DNA of 53,313 nt from NCBI GenBank assembly GCA_046052065.1, contig JBJOND010000006.1:1-53313 (forward strand). Reading direction: 5' to 3'. Positions 15,830 to 23,947 of the stretch are shown here, piece after piece; within the stretch, counting starts at the first letter, position 1, and each line of letters begins with the position of its first letter. Both the position numbers and the translations under genes were made by a program. Under the pieces are notes generated by a model, which was not told where the DNA came from, did no database searches, and saw only the letters and a program-made list of their open reading frames with translations. This stretch comes from CAINEC01 sp046052065. GTDB taxonomy: Bacteria > Bacteroidota > Bacteroidia > AKYH767-A > OLB10.

Positions 15830-16537
15830 ATGAAATACAAACGAATACTTCTTAAACTTAGCGGTGAAGCCTTAATGGGCGACAAACAATTTGGAATCGA
15901 CAATAACCGCTTGTCGCAATATGCCAGTGATATTAAATCGATTGTTGATTTAGGTGTTGAAGTGGCTATTGTAATTGGTGGAGGAAATATTTTCAGAGGA
16001 TTACAAGCGGCGGAAGGCGGAATGGATCGTGTACAGGGAGATTATATGGGAATGCTTGCTACAGTTATTAATTCAATGGCTTTGCAAAGTGCATTAGAAA
16101 CACATGGTGTAATGACACGATTGCAATCAGCGATAAAGATGGAGGCTATTTGTGAGCCTTTTATCAGAAGAAGAGCAGTACGACATTTGGAGAAAGGGCG
16201 TGTTGTTATTTTTGGTGCAGGCACAGGTAATCCGTATTTTACTACTGATACAGCTGCATCTCTACGTGCAATTGAAATTGAAGCTGATGTAATTTTAAAA
16301 GGAACACGTGTGGATGGTATTTATACAGCCGATCCAGAGAAAGATAAAACAGCAACGCGATATAGTAAAGTTACCTTCACTGAAGTATATGAAAAGAATC
16401 TTCAGGTAATGGATATGACAGCATTTACGCTTTGCCAGGAAAATAAATTACCGATTATTGTATTTGATATGAATAAGCCTGGTAATTTAAAATCGTTGGT
16501 AGAAGGAGTAGAAGTTGGAACATTAGTAGAAATTTAA
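15830..16537 (+). CDS. pyrH: UMP kinase
   Basis: Phosphorylates UMP to UDP with ATP (pyrimidine nucleotide synthesis, cytoplasm), of the bacterial hexameric amino-acid-kinase-fold type. The 235-aa product has LKLSGEALMG (phosphate-binding) near the N-terminus, VIGGGNIFRG, the DYMGMLATVINSMALQ segment, GTGNPYFTTD and KGTRVDGIYTADP. Bacterial UMP kinases are usually allosterically inhibited by UTP. Followed by frr after 16 bases, a widely conserved pairing. Confidence 0.98.
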   Translation: MKYKRILLKLSGEALMGDKQFGIDNNRLSQYASDIKSIVDLGVEVAIVIGGGNIFRGLQAAEGGMDRVQGDYMGMLATVINSMALQSALETHGVMTRLQSAIKMEAICEPFIRRRAVRHLEKGRVVIFGAGTGNPYFTTDTAASLRAIEIEADVILKGTRVDGIYTADPEKDKTATRYSKVTFTEVYEKNLQVMDMTAFTLCQENKLPIIVFDMNKPGNLKSLVEGVEVGTLVEI

Positions 16538-16553
16538 TTAACCATCAAATACT

Positions 16554-17114
16554 ATGGAAGAAGTAAAAAATATTTTAGATCAATTACAAGATCAGATGAA
16601 CAAAGCAATTGCTCATTTAGAATCTGAATTACAAAAAGTAAGAGCTGGTAAAGCAAGTCCTTCTATGTTGGAAGGGTTATACGTAGATTACTACGGTACA
16701 CCAACGCCAATGAATCAGGTTGCAAGTGTAAATACACCAGATGCAAGAACGCTCATTGTTCAGCCTTGGGAAAAAACAATGATTAAGCCTATTGAAAAAT
16801 CAATTATTGATGCTAACCTTGGCTTTGCTCCGCAAAACGATGGCTCTATGATTCGAATAAATATTCCTCCACAAACTGAAGAGCGTCGTAAAGAACTTGT
16901 AAAAAAGGCAAAGGCGGAAGGAGAGCATGCAAAAGTGGGTATTCGTACATTTAGAAAAGATGCTAACGATAATGTAAAGAAGGCACAGAAAAACGGTTTG
17001 CCTGAAGACATGGCAAAGGATGCTGAAGACAAAATTCAAAAGCTAGTAGATTCGTTTGTTGTAAAAATAGACAAGCACTTAGAGGCAAAAGAAAAAGAAA
17101 TCATGACTGTTTAA
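16554..17114 (+). CDS. frr: Ribosome recycling factor
   Basis: Splits the post-termination 70S complex with EF-G. The 186-aa product has the expected three-helix bundle segments, including VRAGKASPSMLEG (tip region), YYGTPTPMNQVASV in the beta-sandwich domain and a RREL-like ERRKELVKKAKAEGE helix, ending with a Lys/Glu-rich helix. Normal length. Co-transcribed with pyrH and ended by a strong terminator 26 bases later. Confidence 0.98.
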   Translation: MEEVKNILDQLQDQMNKAIAHLESELQKVRAGKASPSMLEGLYVDYYGTPTPMNQVASVNTPDARTLIVQPWEKTMIKPIEKSIIDANLGFAPQNDGSMIRINIPPQTEERRKELVKKAKAEGEHAKVGIRTFRKDANDNVKKAQKNGLPEDMAKDAEDKIQKLVDSFVVKIDKHLEAKEKEIMTV

Positions 17115-17140
17115 AAGTCAATTTAAGAGTAAATTTTGAT

Positions 17141-17167
17141 AAGGGTCCTAATGGACCCTTTTTTTTT
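17141..17167 (+). terminator. Intrinsic terminator after frr
   Basis: AAGGGTCC, loop TAAT, GGACCCTT followed by a run of T residues to 17167. Confidence 0.9.
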
Positions 17168-17174
17168 AAATATA

Positions 17175-17205
17175 TGTAACCTTTTAATTTTTATTTCGCT
17201 ATAAA
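17175..17205 (+). promoter_or_regulatory. ECF-sigma-like promoter, TGTAAC-N16-CGCTATAAA
   Basis: TGTAAC (17175-17180), 16-base spacer, CGCTATAAA (17197-17205), 26 bases before the ATG at 17232. The same two blocks with a 15-base spacer precede the next gene at 18022-18051. The format is unlike TTG/TAnnTTTG and resembles extracytoplasmic-function sigma promoters, whose -35 often ends in AAC. Confidence 0.5.
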
Positions 17206-17231
17206 GAACCAAATCCTTAAAAAGATTAATT

Positions 17232-17954
17232 ATGAAAAAGGTATTTACCGGAGTTATAGCAGGTACTATATTGTTAGTTAATGGAGCATTTGCACAATCA
17301 GTTTCAAATGATAATACTATTGCTTTAGTAGAATCTGGAGATGATATTTCTTTTAGTTCAACAGTCATAAGTGGAGATGAGCCTGAAGCAGGTTCGTTTA
17401 TGGTTATTGAATTATTATCACTTACAGCAGCTGAAAGAGATGAATATAATTTAATCGATTGGACAACCTTGTCAGAAAAAAATAACGATTACTTTACTTT
17501 AGAAAGGTCTTCTAATGGTGTTGATTTCCGTCCGATAACAGCAATGAAAGGAACTGGATCAAATAACATTCAACGCACCTATTTTTATAAGGATATGAAT
17601 CCTATGCTTGGCGTTAGTTATTATCGTTTGACAAGAACGGATTTTGATGGCACATTCAAACGTAGTAAAGTAATCGCATTGCGTCGTCATTTCTCTAGTT
17701 ATTTTCAAATTGAACCTTTAGAAGATGCAAGGGATGCAATTTATAATGTAAACATTATCACTGAAAACTTTGGTGTGTATGATTTAAACATTCTTGATAT
17801 GACAGGTAGAGAAGTGTACTCAGAAAAAATTAATGTGAATGAGAATGAAATCAATCATGAAATTGATCTGGCAAAATTAAATACTGGAGATTACGATTGT
17901 TATATTCAAGATATAGCGAATCATCAAAAAATTAAAATAAGGATTACAAAGTAG
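17232..17954 (+). CDS. Secreted protein made only of a Fn3-like module and T9SS-type C-terminal domain
   Basis: A 240-aa exported protein with a clear signal peptide (MKKVFTGVIAGTILLVNGAFA, cut before Gln). Residues about 60-155 (IELLSLTAAERDEYNLIDWTT onward, through SYYRLTRTDFDG) and the C-terminal 80 residues correspond segment for segment to the last 190 or so residues of the 1200-aa protein at 18072. It is in effect that protein's C-terminal region as a separate gene. The tail (YDLNILDMTGREVYSEKI, then LNTGDYDCYI) resembles type IX sorting domains but lacks the usual YPNP start, so secretion by T9SS is likely, not certain. Function unknown. Confidence 0.75.
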   Translation: MKKVFTGVIAGTILLVNGAFAQSVSNDNTIALVESGDDISFSSTVISGDEPEAGSFMVIELLSLTAAERDEYNLIDWTTLSEKNNDYFTLERSSNGVDFRPITAMKGTGSNNIQRTYFYKDMNPMLGVSYYRLTRTDFDGTFKRSKVIALRRHFSSYFQIEPLEDARDAIYNVNIITENFGVYDLNILDMTGREVYSEKINVNENEINHEIDLAKLNTGDYDCYIQDIANHQKIKIRITK

Positions 17955-17980
17955 ACATATTAAATTTGGATTATTGGATT

Positions 17981-18012
17981 GAGCGCCCTAAAAAAGCGCT
18001 CTTCTTTTTTTT
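17981..18012 (+). terminator. Intrinsic terminator after 17954
   Basis: GAGCGC, 9-base loop, GCGCTC, then a T-rich run (TTCTTTTTTTT). It separates the two related secreted-protein genes into independent transcripts. Confidence 0.85.
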
Positions 18013-18021
18013 GTAAGAAAT

Positions 18022-18051
18022 TGTAACAAATTTTTAAGAATACGCTATAAA
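18022..18051 (+). promoter_or_regulatory. ECF-sigma-like promoter, TGTAAC-N15-CGCTATAAA
   Basis: TGTAAC (18022-18027), 15-base spacer, CGCTATAAA (18043-18051), 20 bases before the ATG at 18072. Second copy of the two-block signal found before the gene at 17232; surrounding bases differ, so the shared blocks are unlikely to be recent duplication alone. Confidence 0.5.
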
Positions 18052-18071
18052 CCTCTACAATAACAATTACT

Positions 18072-21000
18072 ATGAATCGATTAAAGTTTAATCTTATTGT
18101 AATTGCGCTACTGGCTTTTTATTATTCCACATCCGCACAGGATGAATGCAGTTCAGCAACAACAATAACACCGGGTGCATCGTGTAGCTATACTACATTC
18201 GATTTGCCTGGGGCTTTAACACGGTCATCTAATCTACCAAGTGCATGTAGTGGAAGTGGAATTGTGGATGATGCATGGGCAAAATTTACAGCAACTGCTA
18301 CAGCCTCAACTGTCCGCTATCAAAATACTAATCGAGATGCTGCAATATGGATTTATAGCGGAACGTGTGCATCGTTAACTTACATAAATTGTTCTAATAA
18401 CAGTACCTCCGCCAGCACTGAAGAAGTTACGTTCGCTTCTCTTGTAGGAACAACTTATTTTATTCGTGTAGGCCGTATGAGTGGAAATGGATCTCAAAGT
18501 ATGAGCGGTTCGATATGTGTAATTTGTGGAGACCCACCAGCTAACGACAACCCATGTGCGACAACGTTAGTTACAGCTAATTCCTCGTGCTCCTTTACGT
18601 ACTTTACCAATCTAATGGCAACATCTACTTCAGGCGTAGCTACGCCAAGTTGTGGAAATTATTCAGGGGGTGATGTTTGGTTTAAAACAGTAGTGCCTTC
18701 ATCGGGAGCACTTACAATCAGTACAGATACTGGGGCAATTACAGACGGGGCAATGGCCCTATATAGTGGATCTTGTGGGTCATTAACTTTAATCAATTGT
18801 TTTGATGGCGGTGGAGGCTCAAATGGGTTGATGCCTACGGCAAATCTTACTTGCTTAACACCTGGTGATACGCTATTCACTCGTTTCTGGGAAAGTGGTA
18901 ATGATGTAACGGGAACATTTAAATTCTGCGCTGTTGATCCTGGTGGTGCATCTGGCGTTCCTACAAATGATGAACCTTGTGATGCATTATCTATTATTTT
19001 AGGCGTACCAACAACTGGAACAAATAGTTGTTCGGGAGGGTCAGGTGAACCTTCAGCGCCATCTTGTTGGACAAATGGTAGCGGACAGCTAAACACAGTA
19101 TGGTATTCTATAGTAGCACCAGCAAGTGGTAAGCTTAGCATAAGAACAGGATTAGGAACATTAATCAATACTCAAATACAAGCATTCTCTGGGAGCTGCT
19201 CTAGTTTAGTCTCCATTGGCTGTAGTGATGACGTATCCTTATGCGGGGGTACGCAACAATGGTCGCAGCTACTATTAACAGGTTTAACAGCAGGTGCAAC
19301 CTATTATATTCGTGTGGATGGTTTTAATGGTTTGATGGGTGATTTTACAATCACTGCAATTGATGGAAATACAAATTGGCCAGCAGTACCAGGACAAGAT
19401 TGTTCCTCTTCATTATCTGTTTGTAGTGCGAATATGTCTGTAGGTAATCCCGGATTTTTAGGAAGTGGAAATTTTTGTGATTACCCGGGTAATGCAACTG
19501 GATGTTCAACCGGATCTTGTATTAAAGTAGGTGAAAGAAATTCTGTTTGGTATTCATTTTCGACTAATGCAACAGGGAATATTGAATTTATAATAACACC
19601 AAATTCTCCAGTAGATTACGACTGGGCTTTGTATGATGTTACTGGATTACCAGATGGATGTTCTTCCATTTCATCAAGTTTATTGTCCCCAGTTCGTTGT
19701 AGCTATTGGGGAGGTACAGGCCCAACAGGTTTGTCATCAGCAGGAACAGAAACCTGCGACGGTACTTCGGGAACGGAAGATGGATGGTCAAATGTGTTAC
19801 CTACTTTAGGTAACCGTCAGTATTTATTATTTGTGAGTAATTATAGTCTCACTACGTTTGTTGGTTATTCACTCACGTTTGGATCGAGTCCAATTAATTA
19901 TAATCAGAGTAGTAATCTTACCTGGTCAGGTTCTGCTGGTACTAACTGGAACAATTCCAACAATTGGGGTGGGTGTAATATTCCAGATTGTAGCCGTGAT
20001 GTATTAATTTATGGTGGTCCGTCATCACAACCAATTATCCCAGATAACACCACTATCAATTGTCGAAATCTAACAATTCAAGCGGGTGCTACATTAACAT
20101 TCGGACAAAACTGTACGCTTAATATTTGTGGAAGTTATGTTAATAATGGGTTGTTAAATATGCCTTCTACTTGTACCATTCAATTTCAAAATGTAGCAAC
20201 GCAAACCATTGATGGTAATATGACAGGAACTAATAAGTTTGGAAATTTTACAGTATCCAAAACAGGAGGAACGTTAACATTTTTGCAAGATGTTGATGTA
20301 AGTGGAAATCTGACAATCAATTCGGCGCTTTCTACTACTACAATGAACGGTAAAAAAGTAAAGTTGGAAGGAAATTTTTCTAATCCAAGTTCTGCTTTAA
20401 TTATACCAGTTAGCTCGACTCTTGAATTTTATGGAAGTAATAATCAAACGTATCATCAAGGAGCAGTTGATCTTGATCATCAAAATGTAATTATCAATAA
20501 GGCAGGAGGTTTTATTACATTACAAACCGACTTGGTTGTTGATGAGTTGGGCGTTTTAAATTTAACGAATGGAATTATCGCAACAGGGCTAAATAAAGTG
20601 TATTTACAAAATGAATATTCAACAGGGCTGATTGGAGGATGTTCGAACAGTTATATTGACGGTGAATTAATGCGTGATGTTGTTGGCTCAGTCAACACCT
20701 ATACTTTTCCTATTGGTAAGATAGGTATTGGGTTTCAACTTGCTTCCGTAGATGTTATTAATCCTGCTGCATTGAACGCGTTAAGTGGTCGATTTAATTC
20801 ATGGTCAACTGTTCCGATGGGTCCTTCATCGAACGATTGTGGAGGAGCTAATTACGGATTAATGCAGGTGTTTAACTCTGGATATTGGACATTTAATTCT
20901 ACACCTGCCAATGTACCTGGAAATTATAGTATGAGTATTGCTTCAACTGGACAAACGAATGAAGGGTACAATGCAGGAACAACAATTGTTAAATCAACAA

Positions 21001-21674
21001 ATGGCGGTATTGCGTGGGGATTAGATGGTGTTTGTGTTACAACAAGCAATGCAAGACTTGCAGCACGATCTTTAATGAGTGGATTTGGAATGTTTGCTAT
21101 TGGACAAACCTCAGCGCCGTTACCAGTAGAGCTTTTATCGTTTACGGGCACTCCTCATGAACATTATAATTTACTTGAATGGATGACTGCTACTGAGAAA
21201 GACAATGATTTTTTTACTTTAGAAAAATCGTTTGATGGAGTTTCTTTTGAAAAGGTTGGTACCATAAAAGGAGCTGGTAATAGTAGCGTACAACAAAATT
21301 ATTCCATGTTAGATGATAATACCGCCAATGGCATTACCTATTATCGTTTATCTCAAACAGATTACGATGGAACAACAAGTAAGAGTTCAATTATTGCTAT
21401 CAACCGAAAAAATAAATCGTGTGTTGTTATGGCTTATCCTAATCCTTCAACAGGCCCTTGTGCATTGCATATCGAAACCGTTAATACTGGAAATTACACT
21501 CTTTATATAAGTGACTTGCATGGCAGAGAACTTTTCAGGCAATCAATTTTTATTGATAAAGAAGTTTATAGTTATAACTTTAATATTTCAGAATATAAAT
21601 GCGGAATTTATAATTGTATTCTCGAAAATGACGAAACAAAAGAACGAGTCAATATTCGTTTTATCAGACAATAA
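18072..21674 (+). CDS. Large multidomain cell-surface protein, T9SS cargo
   Basis: A 1200-aa secreted protein. After a signal peptide (about residues 1-22, ending STSAQ) come four Cys-rich beta-sandwich units (about 24-150, 155-290, 297-430 and 440-605). The first three share the features PxND-PC, W-F/S-ATAS-like strands, IxxGTC-SL-x-INC and TYFIRV, a pre-peptidase C-terminal-like pattern. Residues about 618-860 look like a right-handed beta-structure rich in TNWNNSNNWG and NLTINS motifs. A Fn3-like unit follows at about 1015-1110, and a clear type A T9SS sorting domain at 1115-1200 (AYPNPSTGPC, SDLHGREL, ending in a basic IRFIRQ). Likely an adhesin or surface-layer component exported by T9SS and anchored outside; ligand unknown. 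Confidence 0.85.
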   Translation: MNRLKFNLIVIALLAFYYSTSAQDECSSATTITPGASCSYTTFDLPGALTRSSNLPSACSGSGIVDDAWAKFTATATASTVRYQNTNRDAAIWIYSGTCASLTYINCSNNSTSASTEEVTFASLVGTTYFIRVGRMSGNGSQSMSGSICVICGDPPANDNPCATTLVTANSSCSFTYFTNLMATSTSGVATPSCGNYSGGDVWFKTVVPSSGALTISTDTGAITDGAMALYSGSCGSLTLINCFDGGGGSNGLMPTANLTCLTPGDTLFTRFWESGNDVTGTFKFCAVDPGGASGVPTNDEPCDALSIILGVPTTGTNSCSGGSGEPSAPSCWTNGSGQLNTVWYSIVAPASGKLSIRTGLGTLINTQIQAFSGSCSSLVSIGCSDDVSLCGGTQQWSQLLLTGLTAGATYYIRVDGFNGLMGDFTITAIDGNTNWPAVPGQDCSSSLSVCSANMSVGNPGFLGSGNFCDYPGNATGCSTGSCIKVGERNSVWYSFSTNATGNIEFIITPNSPVDYDWALYDVTGLPDGCSSISSSLLSPVRCSYWGGTGPTGLSSAGTETCDGTSGTEDGWSNVLPTLGNRQYLLFVSNYSLTTFVGYSLTFGSSPINYNQSSNLTWSGSAGTNWNNSNNWGGCNIPDCSRDVLIYGGPSSQPIIPDNTTINCRNLTIQAGATLTFGQNCTLNICGSYVNNGLLNMPSTCTIQFQNVATQTIDGNMTGTNKFGNFTVSKTGGTLTFLQDVDVSGNLTINSALSTTTMNGKKVKLEGNFSNPSSALIIPVSSTLEFYGSNNQTYHQGAVDLDHQNVIINKAGGFITLQTDLVVDELGVLNLTNGIIATGLNKVYLQNEYSTGLIGGCSNSYIDGELMRDVVGSVNTYTFPIGKIGIGFQLASVDVINPAALNALSGRFNSWSTVPMGPSSNDCGGANYGLMQVFNSGYWTFNSTPANVPGNYSMSIASTGQTNEGYNAGTTIVKSTNGGIAWGLDGVCVTTSNARLAARSLMSGFGMFAIGQTSAPLPVELLSFTGTPHEHYNLLEWMTATEKDNDFFTLEKSFDGVSFEKVGTIKGAGNSSVQQNYSMLDDNTANGITYYRLSQTDYDGTTSKSSIIAINRKNKSCVVMAYPNPSTGPCALHIETVNTGNYTLYISDLHGRELFRQSIFIDKEVYSYNFNISEYKCGIYNCILENDETKERVNIRFIRQ

Positions 21675-21757
21675 AAAAGAAGAGCGGCCATTTAGCCCCT
21701 CATTTAGTTTTAAATATATTTGTATAATGAAGGAACTATCTAAATTATGTGGTTTAT

Positions 21758-21786
21758 AAAATAGTGGCTTTAAAGACACTATTTTT
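21758..21786 (+). terminator. Terminator-like hairpin 1 after the 1200-aa gene
   Basis: AAAATAGTG, 10-base loop, CACTATTTT followed by T. A 9-bp AT-rich stem 84 bases after the stop; probably ends the large surface-protein transcript. Confidence 0.6.
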
Positions 21787-21823
21787 AAGAGTAAGTATGC
21801 TGACAGTATGCATTAAGTCATAT

Positions 21824-21852
21824 AAAATCAGTCGAGCTCGACTGATTTTTTT
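21824..21852 (+). terminator. Terminator-like perfect palindrome 2
   Basis: A 26-bp perfect palindrome: arms AAAATCAGTCGAG and CTCGACTGATTTT, followed by more T residues. The RNA form is a strong stem with a tetraloop and a U-run, so it is an efficient terminator on the plus strand and, with the A-run on the other side, partly on the minus strand. Confidence 0.75.
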
Positions 21853-22147
21853 GTGGATTGATGAAAAAAATAATTGTTTGTTATTAAACGAGTGTGCCGC
21901 GGTAAACTCATTTGTGGTATTGTGGTTAGACAAAAAGAAATGGACGATATTTTCAGTGTAACACGTTACACTATTTTGAAATAAAGATTTGATATCGGAG
22001 TTTGTAACAATAAAAACAGTCCAATTGGACTGAATATTTCAAACTTTGAGTGTTGAAAAATGAAATGAACGATATTATATCAGATATGCTTCATTGAAAA
22101 TTAGTAGTGGGTTGATGATATTTTGAAATGAATTAATTTTTCTGCAC

Positions 22148-22176
22148 AAAAAAACCCCGATGACAATCGGGGTTTT
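22148..22176 (-). terminator. Intrinsic terminator of sodA
   Basis: AAAACCCCGAT, loop GACA, ATCGGGGTTTT. On the minus strand the stem is followed by a U-run of seven; the plus strand also has T residues, so it may work in both directions. Confidence 0.88.
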
Positions 22177-22198
22177 AATTTTTATGTTAAACGAATTC

Positions 22199-22801
22199 TT
22201 ACATAGTAAATCTCTTCTCTGCTTCTTCCCAGTTTACTACATTCCACCACGCATTGATGTAGTCGGGGCGACGATTTTGATAATGCAAATAGTAAGCATG
22301 TTCCCAAACATCTAAACCAATAATAGGAAAGCCTTTTACATCAGCAACATCCATTAACGGATTATCTTGATTTGCAGTGCTGCAAATTTCTAAATCGCCA
22401 TTTGCATTTTTAATTAACCAAGCCCAACCTGAACCAAAACGTGTTGTAGCTGCTGCATTAAATTTCGTTTTAAAATCTTCGAAGTTGCCAAATGCTTTGT
22501 TGATGGCTTCTGCTAAAGTTCCTTTCGGCTGTCCGCCACCGTTAGGTGATAAAATTGACCAGAACATGGAGTGGTTGTAATGTCCACCGCCATTGTTACG
22601 TACTGCCATTGGATATTTGCTGATGTTTTTGCATATATCTTCTATGCTTGCATTTTCTGCATCTGTTCCAGCAATTGCATTGTTAAGATTAGTTACATAC
22701 GCTTGATGGTGTTTTCCATGGTGGATTTCCATTGTGCGTGCGTCGATATGAGGCTCTAAAGCATCTAAATTGTAATTAAGTGTTGGTAGTGTGAATGACA
22801 T
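22199..22801 (-). CDS. sodA: Superoxide dismutase, Mn/Fe family
   Basis: Converts superoxide to oxygen and hydrogen peroxide in the cytoplasm. All four metal ligands are present in the 200-aa product: His27, His77 (in the NHSMFW motif), Asp164 and His168 (in DVWEHAYY). Gln145 in ANQDNP and Gly at the other second-shell position follow the Mn-type pattern, but many Bacteroidota enzymes accept either metal, so the metal is not certain. No signal peptide. It lies 19 bases after the DUF1972 glycosyltransferase gene and seems to be the last gene of a thiL-glycosyltransferase-sodA transcript. An own promoter was not evident. Confidence 0.97.
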   Translation of the reverse strand: MSFTLPTLNYNLDALEPHIDARTMEIHHGKHHQAYVTNLNNAIAGTDAENASIEDICKNISKYPMAVRNNGGGHYNHSMFWSILSPNGGGQPKGTLAEAINKAFGNFEDFKTKFNAAATTRFGSGWAWLIKNANGDLEICSTANQDNPLMDVADVKGFPIIGLDVWEHAYYLHYQNRRPDYINAWWNVVNWEEAEKRFTM

Positions 22802-22820
22802 AATATGATTGTTTTAAAAA

Positions 22821-23930
22821 TTATTTTCTTTTTTCAGTTAAACACTGGTTGAACATCGTTTCATATTCATCAGCAATTTTTTGCCAGTTATACTCCTGGT
22901 CAATTTTTACTTTATTGTTTTGTATAAAAGTAGTACGTTTCGGCTCTACTTCTGTTTTTCCATCAATAATATTGGCCACATCCTGATTATTATCAAAGTA
23001 AAAAGCATTTTCGCCTAAAACATCGCGGTTAAATAAGTTGTTATGCGCCATAATAAAGGCACCTGATGCCATTGCCTCCAATAAAGATGGATTTGTACCT
23101 CCAACAGAATGTCCGTGGAAATAATAACGCGAATGCCATCTTAAATTATCTAACACATTTAAATTATAAAGCCCGCCTAAAAAACGGATACCCGTAGCGT
23201 TAGCATACTTTGTTTTTAGTACTTCTCCGTAAGGTGTATTATGATTTCCGATTACAAGCATTGGCTTATCCGAAGAAGATAACAAGTACCCATCTAATAT
23301 AGTTTCTATGTTATTTTCTTTTTCCAAACGTGCAATTAGCATATCATAATTACCTTCCTGAAGTTGATATTCTTTCAGGCATGAAGCATCTGGTTGATCA
23401 AATAAAGTAGCACCGTAAGCTATAAAGGCAGAATCTTTCTGATAAGTATTTAAAAAGTAATTACGGATTTCGCGATTATCGCTGACCAAGAAATCAGAAT
23501 ATTTAACGCCTAACTTTTCGAAGAAGATGGTTAATTTTTTTACGGTAGGACTCCACTTATCTCGTTTCCATTCTAGACCATCCATATTGGTTACCCAAAC
23601 CGATTTACGCTTACGTACAAAGGGAAAGAAAATTGAGGAAGTAGCATATCCAAGAAAAAGTAAAATATCATATTTACTTTTCGAAGCATGGCGCATACTT
23701 AAGTAATCATAAATAAAAACACCAGCTGAACCAATTTTTTCTTCTGGGTTATAAATCTTTTCAATTTTTACTCCTTGAAATTCGGGTTGATCGTAATCGT
23801 GGTAATGCGGATTATACACTGTAACCTGATGTCCAGCCTTCACTAATAGTACCGCCACCATTTCCGCAAATTGTTCAAAGCCACCATAGTTATTTGGAAC
23901 ACCTCTCGATCCGATAATCGCAATTTTCAT
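22821..23930 (-). CDS. Glycosyltransferase with DUF1972 N-domain (GT4-like)
   Basis: A 369-aa GT-B-fold enzyme. The N-terminal DUF1972 signature is clear: MKIAIIGSRGVPNNYGGFEQ, followed by HQVTVYNPHYHD. The C-terminal half has a Rossmann domain with GGTNPSLLEAMASGA (residues about 280-295), the nucleotide-sugar-binding loop of GT4 enzymes with the Glu conserved. Relatives act in exopolysaccharide or O-antigen synthesis, often as rhamnosyl- or galactosyltransferases; donor and acceptor are not readable here. It stands alone between thiL and sodA (17- and 19-base gaps), without other polysaccharide genes. Confidence 0.85.
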   Translation of the reverse strand: MKIAIIGSRGVPNNYGGFEQFAEMVAVLLVKAGHQVTVYNPHYHDYDQPEFQGVKIEKIYNPEEKIGSAGVFIYDYLSMRHASKSKYDILLFLGYATSSIFFPFVRKRKSVWVTNMDGLEWKRDKWSPTVKKLTIFFEKLGVKYSDFLVSDNREIRNYFLNTYQKDSAFIAYGATLFDQPDASCLKEYQLQEGNYDMLIARLEKENNIETILDGYLLSSSDKPMLVIGNHNTPYGEVLKTKYANATGIRFLGGLYNLNVLDNLRWHSRYYFHGHSVGGTNPSLLEAMASGAFIMAHNNLFNRDVLGENAFYFDNNQDVANIIDGKTEVEPKRTTFIQNNKVKIDQEYNWQKIADEYETMFNQCLTEKRK

Positions 23931-23947
23931 GTGAACGAAAATAAAAG

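Larger units (their letters stand above)
21675..22198. other. 524-bp non-coding region with several palindromes
   Basis: Short frames here show no recognisable protein features. The region contains two terminator-like hairpins (21758-21786 and 21824-21852), an 18-bp interrupted palindrome AGTGTAAC-AC-GTTACACT (21955-21972), a perfect 16-bp palindrome CAGTCCAATTGGACTG (22017-22032), and the sodA terminator at its right end. No gene assigned. Confidence 0.6.

Noticed and set aside
21511..21961. Short frames at the end of and after the 1200-aa gene
   Set aside because: They overlap the T9SS tail in another frame or the terminator hairpins; low complexity and no family features.
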